Positions 33,697-45,551 are shown, counted from the first letter of the stretch. The stretch: 64,000 nucleotides of DNA from Rhodotorula mucilaginosa (GCA_034406715.1 CP137864.1:124001-188000), one strand, 5' to 3'. Numbers and translations are program-made. The notes: generated by a model from the letters alone, not told the origin.

Positions 33697-35555
33697 ATGG
33701 CCGAGAAACAGCTCGCGTTGGTGACGACGCGTCGACTGCTGCACCAGCTCGGCTTGCCCGCCAGCCTGATCGACCGCGTCCAGTTCTCCGGCTCGGATCC
33801 GCTCGCATCGACGCTCCACCTCGGCGAGTTTGCCCAGGCGCTCATAGCGACGACCGCGCTCGCTGCCAGCTACGTGCACGACCTGCGCAACGATACCCCT
33901 TCGAACGCAACCAACAAACAGAGTCCGAGGATCCACGTGCGCTGTGACGACGCCGTGGCCGAATTTCGGAGCGAACTTGTCGCGACTCTAGACGGCGAGA
34001 AAGTGTTCGAGTGGGACGAACTCGCTGGCGCATACAAAGCACAAGGACCTCCTGAAGCCTGGATTCGACCGCACACCAACTGGGAGCACCACAAGCGCGG
34101 GTTCCTCGACTTGCTCGGGTTGCCCACGGCGAACGCGACCAAGCAGGATGTCGCAGCGGCCGTTCGCCTGCGGGACGCGGACAAACTCGCCGAGCAAGCT
34201 ATGCAACAAGGGCTGGTCTGCACCGCTCTCAGATCCTATGCTGAATGGTGCGCGCTTCTCTTCGCCCTGCTTCCCGTCAACCAGCGAAGTCTTGCAGCCC
34301 ACTCTTGCTGAGCTTACTCGATGCTGTAGGGACACACATCCGCAAGGTCGAGCTGCTCTAGCTCGAGCACCACATGGGCCAGTACGGATCGATCGCTTGA
34401 GCGAGCCGCAGCAGCCGCCGGCCCCTTTATCGCCGCTACTCGGTGACGAGGCTCGAAAACCGCTCAGAGGGATACGGGTATTGGACCTCACCAGGGTGAT
34501 TGCGGGACCTGTCGCAGGTCGTGTTCTCGCAGGTGTGTGCCTCGCGACTGCTCAGCTTGTTGTCCGACTCGAACCGTTGACACGGTTCAAAAATGGACGC
34601 CGTTCGCATTTTTGCTCTGCAGGCTACGGAGCTGATGTCCTCTGGAGTGAGGGCTTGATCAGCTTTTTGATAGAGATGAAGCGCTGAATCCGGTAGTACA
34701 CTCGCAGTCACCTCGCCGCACTTGCCTGCTCTTCCCGGCCTCGACTTTGACACCTCGCGCGGCAAACGCTCCATCCACCTCGACTTGCGCCACTCGCCTA
34801 TCGATCGGCGCCAATTCGAGGCCCTCATCAAGGACGCTGATGTCTTGCTCCAGTCGTACGCGCCCGGTGCGCTCGCTCGACTCGGCTTTGGGGTCGAACG
34901 GGTGAGGGAATTGAACCCGCGGATCGTGTACGCGAGTTTGAACGGCTGGGGCGCGGTGGACCTTCCGGCTGGGCACGATGCAGGCGAACAGGAGGGTAAC
35001 TGGGGCGGTCCATGGCGCGAGAGAAAGGCGTTTGATTCGCTCGTACAGTTTGCGAGCGGCATCTCGCATGCCGAAGGCGTCGGTGCCCTCGAAGCGTCGT
35101 CGCAGGCGGGCGAGTTCACACCGAGGCAATTACCCTGTCAAGCGCTCGACCATGGCTCAGGCTACCTCGTCGCGTGAGTGTGCTTTCTCATTCCGCTCGC
35201 TTGATTTTTCTGGTGGACTCACGAACCGCACGCGGGACCCAGCTCTGGGATTCTCTCCGCCCTCGCTCGTCGGCATACTGAGGGCGGCAGTTACCTGGTG
35301 ACGACATCGCTCCTCGACACAGCCGTCCTGCTACGCTCGCTCGGCTCGAAACCGTATCCGTCATCGTCGCCGCTACTCGAAACGGCGGACGACTTGCGCG
35401 CGCGCGGTCGCTTGGGGACGTGCGTCGGCGAGGGGGGCAAGCAGGTCGAGTATGTCAAGCATGCGGCGGTGTTTGAGCGGGGCGAGGTGCAAGTTGGATG
35501 GGAAAAGGCGCCAGAGCGGATGGGAGCGGACGAGGCAGAGTGGCTGCCGTTCTGA
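33697..35555 (+). CDS. CaiB/BaiF-type (family III) CoA-transferase
   Basis: Family III enzymes move CoA between carboxylic acids; the substrates here are unknown. Exons: 33697..34247, 34330..34532, 34623..34646, 34708..35173, 35243..35555; 518 aa. The N-terminal half (LLHQLGLPASLIDRVQFSGSDP, WELAGAYK-like helices) resembles the duplicated N-terminal part of fungal family members. The catalytic-fold signature follows: LRGIRVLDLTRVIAGPVAGR, LAGYGADVLWITSPHLP, DFDTSRGKRSIHLDL, DADVLLQSYAPGALARLGFG, NPRIVYASLNGWG and HGSGYLVASGILSAL. A 24-nt exon (34623..34646) encodes GYGADVLW alone. The frame is open upstream of 33697 to 33520, but the start at MAEKQLALVTTRRLL fits the fold best. The 5' neighbour lies 1.9 kb away and is divergent. 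Confidence 0.87.
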
Positions 35556-35731
35556 AATGGTTGACGGGGGCAGTCTGGACCCAGACATGCGTTTCGCTAC
35601 GTGTTTTGATAGAATCTGAACGAGATTATGATAAAGATGGAGCGAGAGAGAGAGCGAGATCTGCAGAGGAATGCGACTTCTCTCTCTCGCGCCGCCCCAC
35701 CTCCCTTTTCCTGCTGCTCGCCACACCTTGC

Positions 35732-36644
35732 ATGTCACGACAACGCACGCCTCCGGAACAAGTCCAGCCGTCTGCCACCGAAGCTCACACTGCTAGCAGG
35801 AAGCACCAGCTGCGGCACCGCTCCCCGCGCGGACAACGAGGTCGCCCTCGCGTCGGACTAGTCGGCGCCGCATCCCCGTCGTCGTCGTCGTCTGCCCCGC
35901 CTGCCACGAACCAGGATGCTGCAGGAGGATCAGGGACGACTGCTCCTGCGAGCGGGTCGACGAGGCACCGCCAGCGGGACAAGGCGGCGCTCGTCAGTCG
36001 ACCACAACAACACAAGTGGTTGCTCCAAATGTGGAGCAAGTACCGGAAACAAGTCACGATCGCCGCGGCTGTCCTCGTCCTCGTCCTCATCATGTGAGTC
36101 GACTGGACTTTCCGGCAATGAAGGCAATGCTGACTACATGGACAACCACCGCAACGCGCGCAGATCTGCCGTCCGGATCGCTTTCCATACCGCCGACTAT
36201 TCCGCAGCCGCCGTGTACCCCCCAACTCGACCGAACCGTCCCGTCTCTGCTCGCAAACCATCTCCAGTCACCCTGAATCCGGCGCCGTCTATAGCCAAGT
36301 CCAAGTCGAAGGAGCCCGCCGCCGTCGTCGTCGAAAAGGAGAAGGAGGAGGAGGAGAATGAAAAAGTCTTGCACGAAGCGCTCGATTCGGCCGTCCGGCA
36401 CGCGCTCGAAGACGCATGGCAACTACCGCCGCATGCACCCGCCAATGGTCCCCACCAAGCCGGCGCAGTTGACTCGGACCGCCGAAGCGAGGGCGACGGC
36501 GGTGGCGTGGCGGATCCGGAGCAGCAGCCGGCGCCCCAGCGGAGCCTGGCGGAACTGTATGCCGATTTGGAAGAACTCGGGATCTCGGCGCACGAGTTGA
36601 ACGAGGTTCTGGACGAAGCGATGCGGTCTACGGGCGACCGTTGA
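35732..36644 (+). CDS. single-span membrane protein, unknown function
   Basis: Exons 35732..36093 and 36164..36644; 280 aa. The first 105 residues are Arg/Ser/Pro-rich and basic. One hydrophobic segment follows (KQVTIAAAVLVLVLIM, about 106-121) and is split by the intron at its last Ile codon. The second half has a Glu/Lys-rich charged stretch, then LHEALDSAVRHALEDAWQ and a C-terminal helix LAELYADLEELGISAHELNE. There is no signal peptide. The basic N-terminus suggests an N-in orientation with the acidic part in the lumen or outside (inference). Family not recognised. Confidence 0.65.
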
Positions 36645-36836
36645 TTTCAAGGCGATACGTGCCAGTAATAACCCTGATTACCCTTTCTTTTCTAATGCGC
36701 CATTGTTCTCCGTTGCGCGGAACGAGATGGAAAGCGTCGACGTGGCAGTCGCCGTCATCGAACTCCTCGCGCGACCTTTTGCGCACTCTCAACTGGCTCG
36801 CTAGAAGCTAAAGAGAGCCTTACGGTGCGAGGGAGG

Positions 36837-39800
36837 ATGCACTTGCCGAGATTGGCGCTCGCTGCGCTTTCCGTCTTTTCGCTCGCTTCGACTGCGGTGA
36901 CGGCCGCGACGACTGGTTCGGCCGAGTCTGCTCACGGTCAAGTGCCGTTCCTGTCGCCAGAACAGCTCGCACAAGCACAGGGGCAAGCAGAGAAGCATGC
37001 ATACCAGGTGAGCTGGGCCTCCGTGTCTTCCACGAGCTCGGGAGGCGCAAGCTGACCAAGTTGGAACCGGGTCATCGTCATAGAGCGACATTGCGAGGTT
37101 GATGCGCGTCGTCGTCTCGCACCTCTACAACGACCGGGACGTCTTTGTCCGAGAACTCCGTACGCCTTTCCACCCCCAAGTCGCCCGAGCAAGGACACCC
37201 CTTGTTGTTGACCTGAACTGACTGACGCGCCGCCGCCGCAGTCTCGAACGCCAACGATGCCCTCGAAAAAGTCCGGCTCGTCTCGCTCACCGACTCGAGT
37301 ATTATGGCTCCCGCACCGAGCTTGAACGTGAGCGTCATTGCCGACGCAGAAGGCGGACGGATCGTCATCCGAGGTGCGTGGCGAGTGTCGCGTTTTTCGG
37401 CACCTCATCTTCTTGCTCATCCACTCCGGAGTAGAGAGAGCTGATGCATGTAGACTATTCTCCCCGTACAGACACGGGTATCGGTATGACCAAGGAACAA
37501 CTCGAGGAGAACCTCGGGACCATCGCCAGGTCGGGCACCTCGGAATTCCTCGAGACGATTGAGAGCAAGAACGCAGAAGGTGCCAACTTGATCGGACAGG
37601 TGCGTTACCCTGACACGTCTCGCCGTCAGCAGCGGCTAGATCCATATTCGGGCCATGACTGACGTGCAGCGATGTTGCGGCGTACCGCATAGTTCGGACT
37701 CGGCTTCTACTCGTCCTTCCTGGTCGCCGACCGCGTCACCGTCGCGTCCAAACCCGCCTCGAGCTCCGAGCAGTGGGTCTTTGAATCCGAAGCCAACGCC
37801 GACGGATTCCAAATCGTAAGGGACCCGCGCGGACCGACTCTGGGCCGCGGAACCGAAATCACGTTGTGAGTGCGGCGCTGTGAACCGGGACTCTTCCCCC
37901 GCCGTCACGCGACTCCTATCGCTCAGGCAAAGGGAGGATAGATTTTGACGATAGAGACGCCTCTTACAGGTACCTCAAGGACGACGCCAAGGAGGAGTAC
38001 CTCGACGTCGAAAAGCTCCGCTCGCTGATCCAGAAACACGCCGAATACAACTCGGCGCCGATCTACCTCTGGACCGCCACGACTACCACGGTCGCACCTG
38101 GTGCCGAGACTGCGCTCGTCGAGAAGGAGGAGAAGGAAGGCGACGAGCTCGAGATCGAGGATGACAAGGAAGAGGCGGCGGAGAGCGAAGCGGTTCCGGA
38201 AGCGCCGCACTGGGAGCTCGTCAACGACCGCCAGCCCCTGTGGATGCGGGACCCGAAGCAAGTAACTGAGGAAGAGTACATCGACTTTTACAAAAAGACG
38301 TTCAAGTCGACCGATGGACCTCTCGCCTGGTCCCACTTCAAGGGCGACGCCGGCTCGACCGCCTTCCGCGCCCTGATCTACATCCCGTCCGGCGTCCCGA
38401 ACGAGTTCTACTCGAAGGACTATGTCCAGCTCGAGTCGCTCAAGCTGTTTGTCAAGCGCGTCTTTATCACCAACGACCTCGGCGCCAACTACCTCGAGCG
38501 TCACCTCGACTGGATCAAGGTCTTTATCGACGTCGACGACTTGCCGCTCAACGTCGGTCGCGACAGCCTCCAAAAGACGCGCGCGCTCGCGCAGATCAAG
38601 CGCAACTTGACCAAGCGGATCTATGACTTATTTGGTCAACTCGCGCGCGAAGATCCCGAAAAGTTTGACGAGCTGTACACGGCCGCGGGTACGGCGCTCA
38701 AGGTCGGCGCGATCGACGACGTCAAGAACCGCGACAGGATCGTCAAGCTGCTCCGGTTCGAGAGCTCGGCGGTCAACGGCACGACCGACTTGGACGGCGT
38801 CGTCTCGCGGAGGAAACAGGGGCAGACGCAGATCTACTACATTGCCGGTGCGGGAGCCAAGAAGGCGGAACTCGCGCAGAGTCCGTTTGTCGAACGGATC
38901 CTCGCTCGCGGTTACGAGGTCCTGTACTTGACCGAGCCGGTCGACGAGATGGTAAGTCGTCGCTGCTGAGCTACGGCATCCGCTCGCTGTGTCATGACTG
39001 ACGCTCTTCCCCCCCGGCCAGCTCATCAACACCGTCCCGACCTATGGCGGTCTCCGTTTCCAGGACGTGGCCAAAGACGGCGTCACCTTTGGGGACGAGG
39101 ACGCAGACGAGAAGGCCGAGGACGAGCACTTGACCAAGCAGTTCCAGCCGCTCGTCAGCTACCTCAAACAAGCGCTCGCGCAGTTTGTCGACAAGAGTGA
39201 GTCGGGGCGGTCTCCTCTCTCGCTCGCGTTTAGCCTGACTCTGACCAATTGAACACACAGTCACTGTCTCGCACCGCCTGACCACGTCGCCCTGCGTCGT
39301 GACTGCCGGCACGTACGGTTACTCTGGCAACATGGAGCGCCTCCTCGCGGCCCAGAACGCCGGTCAGGGAAGCGACAACTTTATGCTCGAGTTTGCCAAG
39401 ATGCAGAAGAAGGTGCGTGGTGCCGCTGCTCCTGCCTGCATCGAGCGCTTTGCTCATCTCTTCTCCCACGCCAGAACTTTGAGATCAACCCGCGCCACCC
39501 TTTGATCGAGCGCTTGCTCGAAAAGGTCGAAGAAGCTGGCGACGACGAAGACGCGCAGGAGGAATTGAACGAGAGCGTCGCCGTTCTTTGGTGCGTTTGT
39601 TCACATGGGAAGACTCGACCGCAAGCAGCCCGGAGAAACTGACCTCCAACCCTGTAGGCAAACCGCACTCCTCAAGTCGCAGTACCAGGTCCCGGACCCG
39701 AACGCCTACTTCTCCATGATCGAGTCGATGCTTCGGCGCTCGCTCGGCGTCTCGCAGTCGGCTCAAGCCGACGTCGACGTCAAGCCCGCCCCGCCCGTCG

Positions 39801-40042
39801 AGACTGGACCTCCTCCCTCGGAGCCGCCTCCCCCTCCCGCGTTCGACCTCGAAGCCGAGTTGGCCGCGCAGGGCGACGAGGCAGGAGCAGCGGAAGCCGC
39901 CGGCAAGAAGGATTCGTGGGTCGACTGGAAGGAAGTCAGGCACACGCTCAAGGACGGCATCGTCGACACGGTCAAGGCTGCGATCCCGGATTACGACACC
40001 GACGAGCCGACCGAGGGAGCGTATATTCACCAAGAGCTGTAA
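36837..40042 (+). CDS. secretory-pathway Hsp90 (GRP94/endoplasmin-like)
   Basis: ATP-driven Hsp90 chaperone predicted to act in the ER lumen. Ten exons: 36837..37007, 37084..37159, 37242..37373, 37472..37599, 37693..37865, 37970..38951, 39022..39196, 39261..39412, 39475..39590, 39658..40042; 829 aa. The N-terminus is a signal peptide ([19 protein letters not shown]). The GHKL ATPase shows [19 protein letters not shown] (127-132), GTSEFLE and FGLGFYSSF (from 170). The acidic linker is followed by [41 protein letters not shown]...[14 protein letters not shown] and [11 protein letters not shown]. The cytosolic MEEVD tail is absent; the protein ends YIHQEL, an HDEL/KDEL-like retrieval signal. The Pro-rich C-terminal region ([16 protein letters not shown]) is unusual. 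Baker's and fission yeast lack an ER Hsp90, so this lineage keeps one that model yeasts lost. Confidence 0.93.
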
Positions 40043-40294
40043 AGAAGCGCCGGCTCCGCGCGCGCAGAGACTTTCGAAGTAACAAAAAAGAGTGTCGTGC
40101 AACTTCCATTTCGCAAATGATCTCCTCATCGACTGACAAACGGAGAGGTACAGCCGGTGCGGTGAACAGCTGCATATGCATGACAAGGCAAGCGAGACAG
40201 CCCGCGCCGTGGACCCCGCGGACTTCAGACCCTCTTGAGGGGAGTTCCCCACATCCGCCGACTCGCTGCGTCCTCTCTCCTACTCTGCCGCAAG

Positions 40295-41527
40295 ATGACG
40301 AAAGTGACGCTCCATTACGATATAGTCTCGCCATGGTCCTTCATGGCCTACACGGGTGAGCCCCGAGAACGCCGCACAGGCGATGCTTCCGGACAATTCG
40401 GCTGACATGCATCCGGCTTTTGCTGCACGCAGTCCTGAAACGCTACAAGCAGCCGTGGGGCATGCAGCTCGAGCTGAAACCCATGTTCCTGGGCGGGATT
40501 ATGCAGGCTGCCGGCAACAAACCGTACGCCGTTCCGCATCTTTGCTGCCGCGGTCGTCGTCCCCAAACCTCCACCTTCAAGCTGCGTTCGTCACCGGATG
40601 CTGACCGGTCTGCTCTCATACACACTGTTCTCAGGCCCATCACGGTCAAAAACAAGGGTATCTGGATGAATGGCTCCGTGCGTGCGCTTTACGAGAGATG
40701 TGCTCTCTGTGGTGAGGAGCTCATTTCCGTTGTGTGTCGTCCTTATCCACGTACAGGACCTTCCTCTCGCCTTTGAATGGCTCAAAATCGACCACACGTT
40801 CCCAAAGTCGTTCCCGATTAACACGATCAACATGATGCGGGCGCTGCGAGCGATCCAGGATATTGCGCCAGAGAAGCTTGAGAAGGCTACCGACGCATTC
40901 TACGTTCGTCGCGTAGGCTTTCCTCTGACGGGAGACCCACTCGCTGACGTCGGAACATTCATCCCCTACAGGCCGCGTTCTGGCAGCCGAAGCCGTCCGA
41001 TCCGCCGGCGATGGAGGCCGTCAAGCCGGCTTCGTTCCCAAAGATCCTTTCGGCCAACGGGCTCTTCTCCGAAGCTGAGATCAAGCAGATTGCCGAGGCG
41101 ATGAACTCGGACAAGATCAAGAATTTGGTCAAGGACGAGTCGGCCAAGCTTGTCGCCAAGGGTGGCGCGTTCGGATTCGTGCGTGGCCTGCTTTTCTCCT
41201 TTCCTCTTCTCTCGCTTCAGCCGAGATACCTTCCGCCCTGGCGCGAGCCCCTGGCTTTCTTCTGGTCGATTTGGACAGGTATATTCAGGCCACATACTGA
41301 CGCAGAGCACATAACGCAGCCCTGGATCGTCGTCTCGCGCGATGACGGAAAGGAGCGCTCCTTCTTCGGAGCAGGTGAGCCGCCCCAGGCTCGAAATTGC
41401 CCATCTGAGCTTTACTGACTATCTCTTTCGATGTACAGACCGGTTTGAACAGATCGCGTACTGGCTCGGCAAGGAATGGAAGGGACCGCTGGCAGACAAT
41501 GCGAAGCGGCCGATGCCCAAGCTCTAA
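40295..41527 (+). CDS. kappa-class glutathione S-transferase (DsbA-like fold)
   Basis: GSTK proteins are thioredoxin-fold enzymes of mitochondria or peroxisomes that conjugate glutathione. Exons: 40295..40355, 40433..40523, 40635..40677, 40757..40903, 40972..41178, 41320..41374, 41439..41527; 230 aa. Seen: TLHYDIVSPWSFMAY with the catalytic-type Ser in the SPWS position, LELKPMFLGGIMQAAGNKPP, VKNKGIWM, FPINTINMMRALRAIQ, AAFWQPKPSDPPAM and GAFGFPWIVV...FFGADRFEQIAYWLG, which are family hallmarks in order and length. The C-terminus ends RPMPKL; a peroxisomal SKL-type ending is weak but possible (PKL). Two donors are unusual, GTACGC and GTTCGT. It lies 252 bp after the Hsp90 gene on the same strand. 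Confidence 0.92.
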
Positions 41528-41808
41528 GCTCTGAACCTGCCGGCGAACCGAGCACGTATATACCTGAGAATATACTTTTATCGTCTAGCTTGGGGATATG
41601 ATCGTGTCGCCAAGCTCGAAATCGCCTATCAGAGCAGGAGGACGAGCACGAGAAAAGCTGCGAGTTGCAAGTAAAGGCGGACCGAACGACGGGGGAGGAC
41701 TTGCAAAATGGTTGGAAACAACGGTACAAACAGAGCGGAACATGCTCAGCAGAAGCGACAGAGGCGAGAGTGGGGACGCGGAGGGAGGCGCACATCCGCC
41801 TGCGTTTT

Positions 41809-44110
41809 TTAGTGGCCGTAGCTGCCATTGTCTGGCTCAGGCTGGGCGCCATGAGCTCCCGCGTCAGTGAAGCCTCCATCTTCCTCCTCGTAGTACTCAT
41901 CATCGATATCGGCTTCCTGGTATTGCTGATATTCGGCGATCAGATCCACCATGTTGGATTCGGCTTCCGAGAATCTGGGAACAGGAGAATCAATCAGCTT
42001 TTCACGAAGCGAGGGAACGGAAATCTGAGGGAGACGCACTCGAGCTCGTCCATGCCTTCCGCGGTAAACCAATGAATGTAGGCTTTCCGCTTGAACTGTG
42101 GACCACACGGTGACGGCATGAAGCGCTGCGTCAGCAAAAGCTGGGTTTTCCGCTTTCGCGCCGTCAAGCGATGGGCACCGAGGTCTCGCTCGACTCACCA
42201 TCGCTGAGAATTGGCTGCCAACACGCTGAAAGAGGTCTTGGATTGAAGTCGAGTTGCCGATAAAGGTGACCCCCTGCCGGACCGAGCAAGGCGGTGTCAG
42301 TCCGGACACCATGCTGCAGACGTCCGGATGCAAGCGGCACATACGAGCTTCGAGTCGAGAGGGGGCATCTCGCAGTGCGCGGTCTGGATGTTGTTCGGGA
42401 TCCACTCGACAAAGTTGTCGGCGTGCTAGACGGCAAGCGCCGGAACGAGGTCAGATATCTTGCAGATTCTTGCCACCGAAAGCGCGATTCCGCCGGGCAC
42501 TCGAGCAGCAAAACGCACCTTCTGTTGGATCTGGAACATGCTATCGTCGACGTCCCTCATCGAGACTTGGCCGCGCCAGATCGACGCGACGGTGAGGTAC
42601 CGACCAAACTTGGGATCGGCCGCCGACATCATGTTCCTCGACTCGAACATTTGCTGCGTCAACTCGGGCACCGTCGTCGCCCTGAAGTTCTTGGCTCCGG
42701 GCGCCGTCAGGGGCGCGTAGCCGATCATGAAGAAGTGCAGGCGCGGGAACGGAACCATGTTGACGGCGAGTTTGCGCAGGTCCGAGTTGAGCTGGCCGGG
42801 GAAGCGGAGGCAGGTCGTGACGCCCGACATGACCGTCGAGACGAGGTGGTTCAGATCGCCATAGGTCGGCACTGTAAGTTTGAGCGTGCGGAAGCAGATG
42901 TCGTACAGCGCCTCGTTGTCGATGCAAAAGGTCTCGTCCGAGTGTTCGACGAGCTGGTGGATCGACAGCGTCGCGTTGTAAGGCTCGACGACCACGTCCG
43001 AGACTTTCGGACTCGGCACGACCGAAAAGGTTGCCATCATGCGATCGGGATACTCTTCCCGGATCTTGGAGAGGAGCAGAGTCCCCATGCCGGAACCGGT
43101 CCCGCCGCCGAGCGAATGCGTGAGCTGGAACCCTTGCAGGCACTCGCAGTTCTCGGCCTCGCGGCGGATCGTGTCCAGCACTTGGTCGACGAGCTCGGCG
43201 CCCTCGGTGTAGTAACCTTTCGCCCAGTTGTTGCCGGCCGAGCTCTGAGCATGGATGTAGTTGTCCGGACCTGTGGCAGCCACATCTTCGTGTCAGTCGG
43301 GTTATGAGCGTTTGCACTGGAAGAGCAAGATGCCCTTCGCTTACGGAAGAGACCTCCGAGCGGCGAAGCTCTGATCGCGTCCATCGTGCCCGGTTCGAGG
43401 TCGACGAGGACCGCGCGCGGGACGTACTTGCGCGACTCAGCTTCGTTGAAGTAGACCGACATGCGCTCGAGCTGCAGGTCCGAAGTTCCTTCATACCTGA
43501 GGAGGAGTGTGTGCCGGCGTGAGGTTGAGGTTGTTGCGGGTAAAGCTCATCGCCGCCAGCAGAGAGTGCTTACCGGCCATTTGCGGCGATGCCTACGGGT
43601 CGGATTGACGGGATACAGATTCATCAGCTTTTCAGCTGTCTGCGAGTGAGTAAAAGGGAAACAAACTGACCGTGCTCCTGCGTGATCATCTGTGGTCACG
43701 GTTGAACGAGAGAGAGAAAGAAAGGAGAAACTGCCGTCAGCTCGCACGTCCGTCATGCCTGCGTCGACGAAACGGCGTACCTCCCAGAACGCCGAGCCGC
43801 TGTGGTAGAGCAAGGTTGTGGGAAGAGGAGTGTCACTCGTTAGGGTCCTGAGGAAGAGAAGCGCGGTTTTGGGCGCGGTGCTCTGGTCGGTCCCCACCGC
43901 TTTGTCCCGCACCGTCACGCCCCTCAAGGCAGATCGCAAGTCGGCGAAGCTCACATTTGGTTGCCACACTGTTGTACGATCTAGTCAGCACGCGTGAGGG
44001 CAAAGGAAGGGACGGTGTTGATCGACGAGTCGACGCAAAAAGAGAGACAGAGAACAGCGAGAGAGGCTGACCTGGCCAGTCTGGATGTGCACGATCTCTC
44101 TACCCGACAT
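41809..44110 (-). CDS. TUB2: beta-tubulin
   Basis: Beta subunit of microtubules. Eleven exons in coding order: 44110..44072, 43968..43955, 43799..43781, 43689..43671, 43592..43574, 43496..43345, 43270..42519, 42425..42345, 42273..42199, 42095..42040, 41974..41809; 463 aa. The start [13 protein letters not shown] carries two extra residues relative to the usual MREIVH. Exons 2-5 are only 14, 19, 19 and 19 nt and together rebuild [24 protein letters not shown]. Later: [13 protein letters not shown] (GTP-binding loop), [33 protein letters not shown] (Glu198/Phe200-equivalent residues are the benzimidazole-sensitive forms) and [18 protein letters not shown]. The tail, [32 protein letters not shown]..., extends past the usual acidic end. 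It is divergent from the metallothionein gene. Confidence 0.96.
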
Positions 44111-44878
44111 GTCTCGTTCAGCCTCGGAGCGTGTCAGCGTAGCAGCGAGCAGTGTGCCGACCTCATCTCGAGCGACAACACGAAGTGACACGCCGACGAG
44201 CAAGAAGAGGTGCGTGCACGCAAGTTCGCAAGCAGGGTCGCACGTGCAAGCAGAGGGGGTTTCGATAGAGGTGCTTAGCCGTAAGCGCCGTAGTCTGAGC
44301 TCCACCGATGCGTGCGACGTCGACGAGTGCGCTCGAAAAATCTGCAGCCCCACTTCTGCTTTCTTTCGTCGACGATGAAGCCCTTCCTCTCGCTCAAACC
44401 AGCTTATTCGCCCAAGAGAGTGCTGATACAAGCGTGTTCGAAGGGTCCGCTACTGGACCGCGCGCACGTCTGCCCCGCGCCGTCAACCGAGGGCTTTTTC
44501 TGATCTCAGCGGCTGCTCTCGAACTTCCATCAGTCTTTGCAACGTCGACGGCAGGCTCCGCTTGTGCATTGCGACTTAGGCTAGAGTCGAGGCAGTACAA
44601 AGCTCAAGGTGTTTGGGAAAACCTCCTCGCTGTACCGCTCCGTCGACCTTGCTGCCGTCCGCTTTCGGCTGTTCTCGCTCCGCCGCGCTCGTACCGCTCT
44701 CCACAGTCACGGGTCCAGCACAGCCTTGCGCACTTGCGCTAGCGTCAACTTTAGCTCTTGTTTCCGTGGACATGCCGCTGACTCCCAACCTGGAGGAACC
44801 CGCGACGGCAACCACCCTTTCTTTCTTTCCCTTCTCAACCTCACTCGCACTCCCCCGACTCTTCATACAAGCACCAAG
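44111..44878. promoter_or_regulatory. divergent region between beta-tubulin and metallothionein
   Basis: These 768 bp lie between two starts pointing away from each other. CT-rich sequence with CTTTCTTTC-type repeats (44815-44835) sits just before the metallothionein ATG. Frames here translate to low-complexity Ser/Arg text; no other gene was seen. Confidence 0.5.
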
Positions 44879-45059
44879 ATGCCATGCTCATGCAGCGGTG
44901 TAAGCATTTCAGACTTATGGCGGTGCGCCAACCGTGACTGGGACAAACAGACGCACGTTTTTGACGAGTCATGCGACTGTATTCCCCCATGCGCAGTGCA
45001 ACTGCCAGTCTGGCTCCGGTGCGTGCAACTGCACCTCCAACTGCGGATGCAAGAAGTAA
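44879..45059 (+). CDS. fungal copper-type metallothionein, 27 aa, two exons
   Basis: Predicted cytosolic metal-thiolate protein that buffers Cu(I) or other soft metals. Exon 1 (44879..44899) encodes MPCSCSG; intron 44900..44996 starts GTAAGC and ends GCGCAG; exon 2 (44997..45059) encodes CNCQSGSGACNCTSNCGCKK and a TAA stop. Eight of 27 residues are Cys, all in four C-x-C pairs with Gly/Ser/Asn spacing and no aromatic or His residues. This is the layout of the short Neurospora/Agaricus-type metallothioneins (about 25 aa, seven Cys). The coding part is far below usual ORF cut-offs and is split, so automatic callers may miss it; an unspliced reading of the first exon runs into unrelated residues. 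Splicing is in phase 0 and both sites are canonical. Alternative: chance Cys-rich frame, unlikely given the regular C-x-C spacing. Confidence 0.85.
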
Positions 45060-45551
45060 AGTACCGGGTTTGTCTTTCGCAAAGCGCGGTGTGTGTGCAG
45101 GTAAGCCTCTTTCGCAAGAGCGTTCGCAGCGTAGAAAACACGCTGACTCGCACTACAAAGCCACATGAGTGCGGCACTCCTATCCCCGTGCTTGCTGGAC
45201 TGTTGTGCCCTTCCTCTCTTTCTTCTATGCCTTGTCATGGGTAGGCCAGAGGTCCGGTCACAAACTCTCTGGCTATTTTGCACAATCTTTGTTCTGTGCT
45301 CTCCTTTCCAGAGTGTGGCTGAGTGCGGCGGGCATTTCGCCACGCACTCCGTTCCAAGTTGAGCTGTAAGGGCCGCTCAGGGCAAAGCACGGGCCGCGAG
45401 GCGCTGCCAAGCTGCGAAGGTGGAGTCTCCTCCGCGGACAAGCCGGCTCAGAGTCGAAAGCCCGCGCTCGATCCGACGAGCCCGTCTCTTTCTCTCTCTA
45501 TCCCTCTCTCTCGCCACCTCTGATCTCGCCGTCCCGCAAATCGGTGTAACC
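45060..45551. other. intergenic, metallothionein to orphan gene 1
   Basis: This gap of 492 bp has CT repeats at about 45485-45520, just before the next ATG. No other gene was recognised. Confidence 0.5.

Noticed and set aside
33028-33936. A 302-codon minus-strand frame
   Set aside because: It overlaps the CoA-transferase start antisense; the translation has no domain and no coding-like composition.
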